Source: Ignavibacteria bacterium (GTDB lineage: Bacteria > Bacteroidota > Ignavibacteria > Kapaibacteriales > Kapaibacteriaceae). Taken from it: DNA of 64,000 bases. Where the stretch lies: assembly GCA_016873895.1 (NCBI GenBank), contig VGVV01000002.1:378152-442151 (forward strand), written 5' to 3'. A program made the translations under genes and the position numbers. Below the pieces are notes generated by a model. That model was not told where the DNA came from. It made no database searches and saw only the letters and a program-made list of their open reading frames with translations. Of the stretch, positions 26,426 to 35,253 are shown one piece after another (position 1 is the stretch's first letter; each line of letters starts with the position of its first letter).

Positions 26426-27688
26426 ATGCGTTGTATCCTGGTATTCGTTTTGATGCTTGTTCCGTACTTGGTCTTTGCCCAGCAAGGGGCGGGTCCGGAT
26501 ATGCCAATTATCCTGGAACATGCAGATTCTATTGTTGGTGCTGGACAGTTTGAATCCTCATCTCGTACGTTTTATGGTAATGTGCGTTTTCAGCAGGGAA
26601 ACGTGACAGGACGTTGCGATAGAGCTATCCACAATGCTGCTGCGAACTCGGTTGAATTGTTCGGTAATGTGGTCGTACGGCAGGGACGCCTTACGATGTA
26701 TGCACCTGAGGTGCGCTACAGTGGTGCTAATTACGTTGCCACGGCTACCAAGGGAATTCGTGTTGAACAGAATGGTCAGACGATTGAAGCTAGGCGTGGC
26801 GTGTACTCAACAAATACGCATATCGCACAGTTCTTCGAAGACGTCTTCATGTATGATGATTCCATGCGGATGTGGTCCGACACGATGATTGTAGACCGAG
26901 ATGATGACACCATGCGGGCCACGGGCCGAGTTGTGGGCTATGATTCGTCCGATCGTGTGTGGTTCGAATCTGATCTCGCGCAGCGCGATGCCCGGACTGG
27001 CTCGTACGCACTCACGAATAACGCCCGGCTTTGGCAGTGGGGCAATAGCGGTGATACGATGTTTGTTAGCGCAGACACATTAGACTCTCGTCGGGAGCCC
27101 AATGGCAGTGCCCGCATACTTGATGCAAGGGGCTCGGCAGTTCTGATCAAGGGCCCTACATGTGCGAGGTCTGGCAGGATTACGTATCAAGAGCGTCAAG
27201 CATTGCTTCAGCTAGACAATGAGCCATATGTGTGGACTGATTCGATGGCATTTGTTGCCAAGGCGATTACGGCCAGCATTCTAGAAAAACGAATAGAATC
27301 AATGACTGGTGCAGGCCAAGCGCTGTTGATGTCGCGGGTTCATAATGCTATTCCTGCTCGATACGATCAGATTGCTGGTTCCGTGATCAACCTTTCATTT
27401 GCGCAAGACACGCTTCGGACTATTCTCGCAGCAGGAGATGCTCAGAGCATTACGTACCGTAGCGATAGCACGAAACAGGAGGGGCTTGCCAAGGTTGCTT
27501 CAGACTCCCTACGCGCTGTCTTTGAAAACGGGCAGCTATCAGATGTGTATTGGCTAGGGGGCATTGCAGGAGAGCACCATCCTGAGAGACTTGTCCTGGG
27601 CAAGGAAACCGAATTCCTCCTTCCACGGTTCTCATGGAGGACAGACCGGCCCCAGATGGCACAACCGAACACGAAAAAACTACGCTGA
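26426..27688 (+). CDS. LptA/OstA-like LPS transport protein
   Basis: This 420-aa exported protein (signal MRCILVFVLMLVPYLVFAQ) has long runs of short alternating beta repeats, for example FYGNVRFQQGNVTGRCDRA, VELFGNVVVRQGRLTMYAPEV and RMWSDTMIVDRDDDTMRATG. These are the OstA-like jelly-roll repeats of LptA/LptD N-domains, which carry LPS across the periplasm. It is longer than E. coli LptA, as is common in Bacteroidota, and has no barrel. It appears to be leaderless (see its -7 box). Whether it is the main LptA or an auxiliary OstA-like protein is not settled. Confidence 0.8.
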   Translation: MRCILVFVLMLVPYLVFAQQGAGPDMPIILEHADSIVGAGQFESSSRTFYGNVRFQQGNVTGRCDRAIHNAAANSVELFGNVVVRQGRLTMYAPEVRYSGANYVATATKGIRVEQNGQTIEARRGVYSTNTHIAQFFEDVFMYDDSMRMWSDTMIVDRDDDTMRATGRVVGYDSSDRVWFESDLAQRDARTGSYALTNNARLWQWGNSGDTMFVSADTLDSRREPNGSARILDARGSAVLIKGPTCARSGRITYQERQALLQLDNEPYVWTDSMAFVAKAITASILEKRIESMTGAGQALLMSRVHNAIPARYDQIAGSVINLSFAQDTLRTILAAGDAQSITYRSDSTKQEGLAKVASDSLRAVFENGQLSDVYWLGGIAGEHHPERLVLGKETEFLLPRFSWRTDRPQMAQPNTKKLR

Positions 27689-27721
27689 CGTACTGATAAA
27701 AAACTGCGCTGACTTACCTAT
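27674..27721 (+). repeat. Imperfect 24-bp tandem duplication at a gene end
   Basis: Two adjacent 24-mers, both beginning AAAAAACTRCGCTGAC (27674-27697 and 27698-27721), span the last codons and stop of the LptA-like gene and repeat them downstream with a few changes. It looks like a local replication slip. Confidence 0.6.
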
Positions 27722-27748
27722 AATGCACGCTGGTGGAAATATCTACCG

Positions 27749-30700
27749 ATGCGAAAGGCTACGTTGATGAAGCTAGGCCGGCATATTGCGGTGATCATGA
27801 CACTGCTGTTTACCCCGACACTTTGGAGTCAGGTAGAACGCGTGCTGCCAATTCGTGGGTCTTCGTCGCTAGAGGGAACAAGTTTCGTTGTCGGTTTTAT
27901 GCAGAACGAAGTTGTCGAAATTGACGAGCCCCCTCGCTTGCAGATCTTCATCTCTGCACAGTTTGACGCAACAGTCACGATTACCTCGCCCATCGCAGGC
28001 ACCTACACCAGAACTGTTCGGGCTAACACTGTTCATGTTGAGACACTGCGCAGCGACCATGTGATATCTACCTCCGAGCAGATACAACGAAAGGCTGTGT
28101 TTGTTACGTCGGATGTGCCAATCGTCGTATATGCGCTCAACACGCTAGCACAGTCTACCGACAGCTATACAGCCATTCCTATACAGCATCTGGGCACAGC
28201 ATATCGCACCGTAAACAGACCAACCGATAGATATAACGGCCCGCAGTTTTTCAATCAGCTGCCGCGTGTTGGTGAGTTTTTGGTAATAGCCGTTGACGAC
28301 AACACCGTGGTGAACATTGACACTCCAGTGCCTACTGCGCGAAGGCAGCGTGCAATTTCAACAACCCTGCGAAAGGGTGATTGCTATTTGGTGCAGGCGC
28401 AAGCCACGGCCAATGGTGCCGATGATTTAACGGGATCGTACGTTCGCAGCTCGAAGCCTGTTGCGCTCTTGTCGGGTCACGTTCGATCGAGTATCCCGAG
28501 CCTTACCACAAATTCGAAAGATCACCTCGTAGAGCAGCTCCCGCCGGTAGACAAATGGGGGAAATCCTATGCAACTGCTCCAATGCTCTTGAAGTCTGCG
28601 GTACAGCGGCCGGACGTCTACCGCGTTGTCGCTTCTAAACCTGATCAGACCATCCAAATAGAGTTTCTCAACCGGACGGTTTCGTGGACGTCAGTACCCG
28701 GACGTGAGTGGCTTGATACAGCGTTCCGTGAACCTGCATATTGGACAAGTCAAGACCCGTTTATGCTTGTCCAATGCATGCCTAGCGGGGGGTCGTCGCC
28801 GGTTAACTACGATCCGGCAATGGTGGTTGTTCCGCCTGTGGAGCAGTTCGTGACGTCGGCGTTATTTCAGTTCCCAAAACTTGAAATCAATGACAACGTT
28901 GTTGATCAAAAGTTTTATTACTTCCTGAATGTCGTAGCAACGCCAGAGGCGCTGCAATCACTGCGCGTTGACGCAACGCCGGTACGCGCAATAGACGCTG
29001 CAATCCTTACTCAGAAGGTTGCGGGAACAAATCTGCATTGGGTGCAGCTTGAACTAGCAGAGGGTTCTCATGTGATGGCCTGCGACAGCGGCCTGTTTAC
29101 TGCAATTATGTACGGGACGTCGTTTGCTGATTCCTATGCCAACATGGTCGGTGTTGCCTATGAACCACAGCGAAAAAGAGACATCTCGCCACCAGCGTAT
29201 GCGCTTTCAATTGATTGCGGCGCAATCAACGGAGAGATTCGGGATATCTCGTCAGACACAGCAAAGCTTCGAGATGTCTACGTAGTTGCTGCGCAAACCC
29301 GTAACTACCGATGGGCACTTACACCAGTGGCGGACTCCGAGCACGTGATGCTCTTTGAGGCTGTTGTGCAGGATCCTTATCGAGATGGTCAGATTGTTCT
29401 TCACGCATATGACGACAGGGGTAATGGGCGAGAATGGAAGTATGTCTACGACGCGCCCAATCTTGCCTATGCTAAATCGATAACAATCGATAGGATCGGC
29501 ACAGCGGCGGCCTGTACAACCGTTGTGGTAAGAAATGTCGACACCTCGGCTACGCGTGTTTCGTCGGTCTATATCGTTGGTGATTCGCGCGTAAGCATTG
29601 AACCTGCGGTGGTAGATACGTTGCTGGCGGCCGGAGACTCGCTGGTGTTCCGTGTTTGCGCAGCCCCTTCTCAGGATTCTAGCACCATCAACGCTGTTAT
29701 CCGGGTTCAGTTGCCTTGCTCATATCGCACAATTGCGGTCTCCGCCAGGGCAGGCGGTATGATTACGGGGGGCGATGTAGACTTTGGGGACGTGCGCATC
29801 GGCGACTCTGTCTGTGCCCCAGTGGCGATCGTAAATTCGGGTGCAAAGGCAGTGGTCTTGACGATTGCAAAACTCCAGCAACTAGCTGGTGGGCTGCGAA
29901 TTGATACAACTGGACTTTACCTGCCCCGAACCATGGCCCAGGGAGATCAAGTCTGGGTAAAAATGTGTTTTGTACCGGGCGACACCGGTGTTGTAACCCG
30001 TACCGATACAGTTGTTTCCCGCGATGCTGGATTTGCGCTGCTGACGGGACGTGGCAGGGGAGTGCGGCCCATCATTTCGTCTATTGTTGTTGACTGGGGG
30101 CGGCGGCGTTTGGGCAGCCTCAACGACACAACAGTATATCTCATCAACCGCGGCTCGTGTGGAGCGCGTACAAGTGCCCGTGTTACGATGTTCCGTGGGC
30201 CATTTGCATCGTTACAACAGGATATTCAGAATGTCTCGATAGCCGCACCAGACTCGATTCCCATAGCGCTGCGGTTTGCGCCAGTTTCTCGCGGGGGCTC
30301 TGCTGATACGCAAGCTGTGAGTGTAGACTGGAGATACCACGAGCCGGTAGACATCATTCTCAAGGGCATTGGGGTTCTGCCAGACGTAGTGTTCCGCGAC
30401 ATCGACATGGGTACGGTCAAACTCGGCAATCAGCGAGACACACTGGCAACGCTGATTTCGCCAGGGGGCGCGAGCAATGCCCCGCTTATCATAGATAGCG
30501 TCCGTGTTCTTGGTCCCGATCAGAGTGCCTTTCGTCTACCGGCAGGATTTTTGGGGCTAGCATCAGAAAATGTGGTTTCGGAGATAATCGATAGCATACG
30601 GTTTACGCCACAGAGACCAGGCATGCACACGTGTGCATTGGAAGTCATGCACAACGCAGCCATCGATATCCCTGCGCGCGACACCTTCTACATCATTGGC

Positions 30701-31762
30701 GAAGGCATCCCAAAAGATAGCGCGGAGCTTCAGTTCGATATCGCGATCGACGGTCCAATAACGCGATGCGTGCCCAGTGCTGCGCGCATTGTCCTTGCTA
30801 ATTCGGGAACTGCCGATGCACCAATACGCATCGTTTATGCGGTTGTAGATGGCAAGGACACCAGCATTCTCGTGACCGAGAAAGATTCTCTCAGGCTGTT
30901 ACCAGCGCAACAGCAGAGCTATACGGTGCGGGTGAGCACATCACCTGATCGTGCATGCAGGCTAGAGCTACATGTAGTGGATTCTGCTGGCAATGTCTAT
31001 ACCATTGAAAAAATTGTAGCAGTTGTTAAGCCAGAAGCGGAGCTCTCGCACGGGTGGGACACGATACCGAATTCGCGCATGGTGCAGCTCGAAACTGGAC
31101 AACACGAGCTGCTGATTTCCTGCGCAGTGCCGGATCGGGTTGAATTGCTCAACCCAATAGAGCTTGCTGTGGTGATTCCCAAAACACGGTTTTCTGTAGA
31201 TCAGGGCTTGTCGTCTGCTTTCGTGGTCAGGGAAGCCGGACAAGAAACCCGCCGGCCTATTCGTTTTGCTCTCAAACAGTCCGATAGCGACGTTTCAGTT
31301 GAGATTACAGACTCTCTGACTGCTCCATGGGAGCTTTTGCTGCGATTGCCTGGCACGGTGCTGTGGAAAAATGATAGTTCCTTCACGAGCTCAGCAGTTA
31401 TGCGCACGACACCGTGTATCGATGATGTTGTATCGCAACCTGTTGATATTACTACGGTTCCATGCGGATCACGCATTCGTGAAATCGCACTCGGTGTGCT
31501 TCCAAGAGTTGCGGTGCGCCCCTTGAAACATCCCTTTCAGGACGAAGCTGTAATCGAGGTTACTTCTAACGATGAGCTGGCTGTTTCGGTAACAATCGAA
31601 ACGCTATCTGGAGAACAATTTTGCGTCTTTGAAAGATTGACGTTGCAAAAGGGCATCCAGCATTGTAATTTTTCATGTTCACGATGGTCAAGGGGAGTGT
31701 ACGCGCTCGTAATTCATCGTGGCGAGCAAGTTTTGGATAGGAAGATCATCATCGTCAACTAG
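27749..31762 (+). CDS. Giant secreted protein: IgGFc-binding-like domain plus choice-of-anchor D repeats
   Basis: This 1337-aa exported protein (signal ending TLLFTPTLWSQ; ATG 27767 is an alternative start) has an IgGFc-binding-like N-terminal region (about 100-470). It contains PIVVYALN, the block DLTGSYVRSSKPVALLSGHV and KWGKSYATAP, as in its paralogue at 35254. The middle (about 590-1010) holds Hydin/choice-of-anchor-D repeats (GDVDFGDVRIGD, DIDMGTVKLGN). The end (IETLSGEQF ... SRGVYALVIHRGEQVLDRKIIIVN) is a weak Por sorting domain. It is followed at 10 nt by an outer-membrane barrel gene. The name of the domain does not imply antibody binding here; adhesion or surface-layer function is inference. 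Confidence 0.82.
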   Translation: MRKATLMKLGRHIAVIMTLLFTPTLWSQVERVLPIRGSSSLEGTSFVVGFMQNEVVEIDEPPRLQIFISAQFDATVTITSPIAGTYTRTVRANTVHVETLRSDHVISTSEQIQRKAVFVTSDVPIVVYALNTLAQSTDSYTAIPIQHLGTAYRTVNRPTDRYNGPQFFNQLPRVGEFLVIAVDDNTVVNIDTPVPTARRQRAISTTLRKGDCYLVQAQATANGADDLTGSYVRSSKPVALLSGHVRSSIPSLTTNSKDHLVEQLPPVDKWGKSYATAPMLLKSAVQRPDVYRVVASKPDQTIQIEFLNRTVSWTSVPGREWLDTAFREPAYWTSQDPFMLVQCMPSGGSSPVNYDPAMVVVPPVEQFVTSALFQFPKLEINDNVVDQKFYYFLNVVATPEALQSLRVDATPVRAIDAAILTQKVAGTNLHWVQLELAEGSHVMACDSGLFTAIMYGTSFADSYANMVGVAYEPQRKRDISPPAYALSIDCGAINGEIRDISSDTAKLRDVYVVAAQTRNYRWALTPVADSEHVMLFEAVVQDPYRDGQIVLHAYDDRGNGREWKYVYDAPNLAYAKSITIDRIGTAAACTTVVVRNVDTSATRVSSVYIVGDSRVSIEPAVVDTLLAAGDSLVFRVCAAPSQDSSTINAVIRVQLPCSYRTIAVSARAGGMITGGDVDFGDVRIGDSVCAPVAIVNSGAKAVVLTIAKLQQLAGGLRIDTTGLYLPRTMAQGDQVWVKMCFVPGDTGVVTRTDTVVSRDAGFALLTGRGRGVRPIISSIVVDWGRRRLGSLNDTTVYLINRGSCGARTSARVTMFRGPFASLQQDIQNVSIAAPDSIPIALRFAPVSRGGSADTQAVSVDWRYHEPVDIILKGIGVLPDVVFRDIDMGTVKLGNQRDTLATLISPGGASNAPLIIDSVRVLGPDQSAFRLPAGFLGLASENVVSEIIDSIRFTPQRPGMHTCALEVMHNAAIDIPARDTFYIIGEGIPKDSAELQFDIAIDGPITRCVPSAARIVLANSGTADAPIRIVYAVVDGKDTSILVTEKDSLRLLPAQQQSYTVRVSTSPDRACRLELHVVDSAGNVYTIEKIVAVVKPEAELSHGWDTIPNSRMVQLETGQHELLISCAVPDRVELLNPIELAVVIPKTRFSVDQGLSSAFVVREAGQETRRPIRFALKQSDSDVSVEITDSLTAPWELLLRLPGTVLWKNDSSFTSSAVMRTTPCIDDVVSQPVDITTVPCGSRIREIALGVLPRVAVRPLKHPFQDEAVIEVTSNDELAVSVTIETLSGEQFCVFERLTLQKGIQHCNFSCSRWSRGVYALVIHRGEQVLDRKIIIVN

Positions 31763-31772
31763 GGCACAGACT

Positions 31773-32669
31773 ATGAGGAGAATTGGTTACGCTTTTTGTG
31801 CGGCATTCTTGCTTGCAACATCGACTGTGTATGCACAGCAAGAAATTGGTGCACGTGCTACGCCACTGCAACCTGCGAGAAGAGCACCGCGTGTGTATGT
31901 TGGTCCAGTGTTTGGGTACAACCGTTCGCTACACTCCTCGAGCTTCCGCTCGATTGCCGACGACGCGCTGTGTCCGACGTTTGAGCAAGGAACAGACAAC
32001 GGTTTCTTCGTAGGAATGTCGTTCGAGTATCTCCTTGGTAATCCTCGTGACTCCAAGTCGTCGATCATTGCCCGCGTTTTGTACAATTCCATACCGGGCT
32101 CATACACCCAGCCTGGAGACAAGCTTCCATCACTGGACAACAACGGTGATGTGATCTTCTCGGAGGTGCAGCATACAGCACAAATCACGTACAACACGTT
32201 GGATTTTGAGGTTGTCTACAAACTCAACCTGTTCAATTCCAATTTGGGAGTCGTCGTTGGACCAACCTTTGGCATGGTGCTTGGCGCCAGCCGTACGCAG
32301 CGTCTACAAATCATCCAGCCAAACAATGCGCAGTTTTCTGATTTTAAGAACAACGAAGGCGCAATGTTCGATGACCAAGTCAAGCTCTTCAATGAATTCG
32401 GTACCGAGCGGGTTGTTGCTCACCAGGAGTGGAATCCACCCGCAGCAAGTGGCAATAACAAGGCTGTAGAGTCTTTGAGCACGGGCGATAATGCATGGTC
32501 GGGCACACGCTTGGGCGTCAAGGCTGGCTTACAGTATGAAATCCCGGTTGGTAAAGTGCTTGTCGTGCCTTGTATGTATTACAACTTTGCCATCACAGAG
32601 CTGAGCAAAAACGACAACTTGCGTATCAACGCACTGCAGCTTGGAGTCGATATCCGTTTCGCGCTGTAA
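31773..32669 (+). CDS. Outer-membrane beta-barrel protein
   Basis: This 298-aa protein has a signal peptide (MRRIGYAFCAAFLLATSTVYAQ). A barrel of alternating strands follows (RVYVGPVFGYNRS, DFEVVYKLNLFNSNLGVVVGPTFG, GVKAGLQYEIPVGKVLVVPCMYYNFAI, LQLGVDIRFAL), resembling PorT-type or OmpW-like small barrels of Bacteroidota. ATG 31773 is preferred because it gives the signal peptide. It follows the giant secreted protein by 10 nt and may assist its export or anchoring. It ends at a strong terminator. Confidence 0.75.
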   Translation: MRRIGYAFCAAFLLATSTVYAQQEIGARATPLQPARRAPRVYVGPVFGYNRSLHSSSFRSIADDALCPTFEQGTDNGFFVGMSFEYLLGNPRDSKSSIIARVLYNSIPGSYTQPGDKLPSLDNNGDVIFSEVQHTAQITYNTLDFEVVYKLNLFNSNLGVVVGPTFGMVLGASRTQRLQIIQPNNAQFSDFKNNEGAMFDDQVKLFNEFGTERVVAHQEWNPPAASGNNKAVESLSTGDNAWSGTRLGVKAGLQYEIPVGKVLVVPCMYYNFAITELSKNDNLRINALQLGVDIRFAL

Positions 32670-32705
32670 TTCGCTTGGTGTTCCCGGAATAGAACGTTAC
32701 TAACA

Positions 32706-32731
32706 ATGCCCGCCTCGTGCGGGCATTTTTT
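32706..32731 (+). terminator. Rho-independent terminator
   Basis: The 8-bp stem ATGCCCGC/GCGGGCAT with loop CTCGT is followed by TTTTTT. It lies 37 nt after the barrel gene. Confidence 0.85.
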
Positions 32732-32767
32732 ATGTAGAGATTTTGAGAAGCATGTATAGGGATTGCT

Positions 32768-33274
32768 ATGAAGCAGTTATGGGCCCCATGGAGAAAGAGC
32801 TACGTGCAGAGAACTGATGATGCCAGGAGCGCTGATTCGTGTTTCCTGTGCACTGCTGCCACACACGTGGGTCCTGATCAAACGTGCCTTGTACTGGCTA
32901 CAACCGAGCATAGTTTTGTCATGCTCAACCGTTATCCCTATGCCTCGGGACACATCATGGTCTGCCCCCGGAGACACGTTGCATCGCTTGCAGACTTGCG
33001 TTCCGAGGAGTATGCAGACATGATGGAATTGCTCAGACGTTCCGTTACTGCGATTGATGATGTGTTTACACCGCAAGGTTGTAATGTTGGTATGAACCTC
33101 GGCACGGCAGCTGGTGCTGGCGTTCCTGGGCATGTTCATGCACACATTGTGCCACGTTGGGAAGGCGACACAAATTTCATGTCGGTTGTCTCTGATACAC
33201 GGGTAATATCAGACGATTTGACAACAACGTGGACTACGCTTGTAGATTGGTTTACAACGCACAAGAAACGATGA
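32768..33274 (+). CDS. HIT family hydrolase/phosphorylase
   Basis: This 168-aa protein has the histidine triad HVHAHIVPRW (H122, H124, H126). The N-terminal MKQLWAPWRKSYV and CFLC blocks and LNRYPYASGHIMVCPRRH are typical of the Ap4A-phosphorylase/HIT branch. Such enzymes cleave diadenosine polyphosphates or other nucleotidyl bonds. Its stop overlaps rsmA by 4 nt, so the two are cotranslated. The exact nucleotide substrate is not visible in the sequence. Confidence 0.9.
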   Translation: MKQLWAPWRKSYVQRTDDARSADSCFLCTAATHVGPDQTCLVLATTEHSFVMLNRYPYASGHIMVCPRRHVASLADLRSEEYADMMELLRRSVTAIDDVFTPQGCNVGMNLGTAAGAGVPGHVHAHIVPRWEGDTNFMSVVSDTRVISDDLTTTWTTLVDWFTTHKKR

Positions 33275-34080
33275 CAAAGTTTGCACCCAAGCGGCAATTC
33301 AGCCAGAATTTTCTCACAGACGTTAGTATCGCGCGCAACATTGCTGCACAGCTATCGATTGCAGAACATGATTGCATCTTCGAGGTTGGCCCTGGTAAAG
33401 GGGCACTCACGAAACATTTATTGGATTCACTGGCAAGACGTGTGTACGCTATGGACCTTGATCCGCGAGCGCCTGAATATCTTGCCTCTGAATCATGGAG
33501 TAGAACAATGAGATTTGAATGTGCTGTGGGAGACGCACTGCGGTCGCAGGCTAAGCGCGTATTTGAAGATTCATCCAGAGAGTACCGGAAGATCATAGGC
33601 AACATTCCGTATTCGATTACCAGCGAATTGCTGTTTTGGGCTTTTGCGCAGCATGAGGATGTCGAGCGTGTAGTCTTTATGATGCAACGGGAGGTTGCAA
33701 AGAGGTGTGTGGCATCTCCAGGAGCGAAAGACTATGGGATCTTATCGGTTGCTACTTGGCTGTACAGCGAAGCAAAGATCTGTTTTCATGTTCAACCTGG
33801 ATCGTTTTTCCCACGTCCTGAAGTGACTTCCTCTGTGGTCTCATTTGTCCTCAGGGAGCAGCTTCCTATGGGACTGCCTGCTGATCGATTTATGGAGTTT
33901 GTACGCGCGGCTTTCTCTCAACGGCGGAAAGTGATGTCGAACTCGCTAGCTTCGTGGGCGCACAAGTACTCACAGGACGTACGAGCGGTTCGTTCGGGCG
34001 TAGACCTCACGCACGCACGCGCCGAGGAACTGCGTCCGGAGGAATTGGCTCACTTGTATTTTGGTATCGTTGGTAACTGA
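33271..34080 (+). CDS. rsmA: 16S rRNA dimethyladenosine transferase KsgA/RsmA
   Basis: This 269-aa SAM-dependent enzyme dimethylates two adjacent adenines at the 3' end of 16S rRNA. It has PKRQFSQNFLTD, FEVGPGKGALT (SAM site) and GNIPYSITS (the N-x-PY catalytic motif), then VTSSVVSF and FSQRRKVMSNSL. ATG 33271 overlaps the HIT stop (ATGA); an upstream in-frame codon at 33229 would lie inside HIT and extend beyond the family start. Confidence 0.96.
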   Translation: MTKFAPKRQFSQNFLTDVSIARNIAAQLSIAEHDCIFEVGPGKGALTKHLLDSLARRVYAMDLDPRAPEYLASESWSRTMRFECAVGDALRSQAKRVFEDSSREYRKIIGNIPYSITSELLFWAFAQHEDVERVVFMMQREVAKRCVASPGAKDYGILSVATWLYSEAKICFHVQPGSFFPRPEVTSSVVSFVLREQLPMGLPADRFMEFVRAAFSQRRKVMSNSLASWAHKYSQDVRAVRSGVDLTHARAEELRPEELAHLYFGIVGN

Positions 34081-34091
34081 TCTCCTCCCGT

Positions 34092-35072
34092 ATGGCAAAC
34101 CCATCTGCGCACAGCCAGCCCCCTGATTGGCAGCAACTGATCCGAAGCACTCTGTATTCGGCGGACATCTACACGTTGGCTATACTGGCCGCGTATAGTA
34201 TCCTGGCTATCGTGTTCTACAATCACATACCGATGGCTGCCACATTGCTTCTAGAGAACCTCCTCATCGTTGTCGTGATTGCAAGTTCTGTTCTTTTATC
34301 GCATTTGACAGAGTTTCGCCTCTTTACACTCATTAGATATTTCTATGTAATACCTGTGGTATACCTCATGTACGACCAGACGCACTATTTCGTCCGTCTA
34401 GTTCATCCGTATGATTACGACAACTGGTTGGTGGAGGCAGATCGATGGATATTTGGTTGCGATCCAACGGTGTGGCTTGGCAAACTTGCATTTCCAGCCC
34501 TTACCGAGTACCTACAGATATGTTATTTCCTGTTCTATGTGCTTCCGGTTACGCACGCCATTGAGCTGTGGTATAACAACGACATCGAACGACTCAAGAT
34601 GTTTGCTCGCAAAATGTCGTTTGTGTTCTACCTCTCCTACATCGCCTACTTTGCTTTGCCCGCTGTTGGACCACGTTTCACAGTTCACGACTTTGCCTCG
34701 ACGGCTTTGGATTTGCCGAGCCTTTGTCTTACCGAACCGCTGCGGGCCATCGTGAATGCCGGGGGCGGGATCACCGCTGGGGCATTGCATCCCATCGACG
34801 TCGTGAACAGAGACTGCATGCCCAGTGGCCATACTATGCTAACCTTGGTCAATATATTTCTAGCATTTCGGTTCCGCAGCAGATTCAGATATGTCTTTGC
34901 TGTGATAGGGGGCAGCCTTATAGTCTCCACAGTCTACCTGCGTTATCACTACGTTGTGGATGTTTTGGCCGGCATCATCCTGGTGTTTTTACTCCTTCCT
35001 GCAGAGATTCCTGTGGATAAGTATTGCCGTAACTACATACAAAAAATAGCCTTTAGACGCAGAGCCCTGTAA
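34092..35072 (+). CDS. PAP2-like membrane phosphatase/transferase (Aur1-like)
   Basis: This 326-aa integral membrane protein has about six helices. The PAP2 superfamily motifs are in order: CMPSGHT (242-248) and RYHYVVD (284-290), with nucleophile His286 and Asp290. The layout, with a long N-terminal membrane part and GPR before the PSGH, resembles the PAP2/Aur1 (inositolphosphotransferase-like) group rather than simple undecaprenyl phosphatases. It would act on a lipid phosphate or transfer a phospho-headgroup. It lies 11 nt after rsmA without a Shine-Dalgarno sequence (the preceding bases are pyrimidine-rich). Confidence 0.85.
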   Translation: MANPSAHSQPPDWQQLIRSTLYSADIYTLAILAAYSILAIVFYNHIPMAATLLLENLLIVVVIASSVLLSHLTEFRLFTLIRYFYVIPVVYLMYDQTHYFVRLVHPYDYDNWLVEADRWIFGCDPTVWLGKLAFPALTEYLQICYFLFYVLPVTHAIELWYNNDIERLKMFARKMSFVFYLSYIAYFALPAVGPRFTVHDFASTALDLPSLCLTEPLRAIVNAGGGITAGALHPIDVVNRDCMPSGHTMLTLVNIFLAFRFRSRFRYVFAVIGGSLIVSTVYLRYHYVVDVLAGIILVFLLLPAEIPVDKYCRNYIQKIAFRRRAL

Positions 35073-35123
35073 CTTTTACAACGTATTGGTGTTGTAGAGG
35101 GTGTCGGGAATGGTATACATTTC

Positions 35124-35141
35124 GCCATACGTGCCATACGT
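35124..35141 (+). repeat. Tandem 9-bp repeat upstream of a giant surface-protein gene
   Basis: GCCATACGT occurs twice head to tail, 12 nt before a TTG that could be the -33 element. The position suits a regulator-binding site. The whole gap 35073-35253 holds only this, the promoter candidate and the ribosome site. Confidence 0.45.
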
Positions 35142-35152
35142 ATTTAACAGTA

Positions 35153-35183
35153 TTGTCAAGTAGGGCGGAATTTCATAACTTTC
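35153..35183 (+). promoter_or_regulatory. Candidate promoter of the 1504-aa surface protein
   Basis: TTG (35153-35155) and TAACTTTC (35176-35183) are spaced 20 nt apart, the Bacteroidota -33/-7 spacing. The -7 box has one mismatch. The leader would be about 63 nt. Confidence 0.4.
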
Positions 35184-35241
35184 CGGGTCAAGTTCGACAG
35201 TTCTGACGTTGTAATAATACTATTTACTTTCTCACCCACTC

Positions 35242-35246
35242 AGGAG
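35242..35246 (+). promoter_or_regulatory. Strong ribosome binding site AGGAG
   Basis: AGGAG lies 7 nt before ATG 35254. Most genes in this window lack so clear a site, suggesting strong translation. Confidence 0.75.
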
Positions 35247-35253
35247 TAAGTCC

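Noticed and set aside
35076..35095. TACAAC/GTTGTA hairpin after the PAP2 gene as terminator
   Set aside because: Six weak pairs and no T-run; not enough to call.
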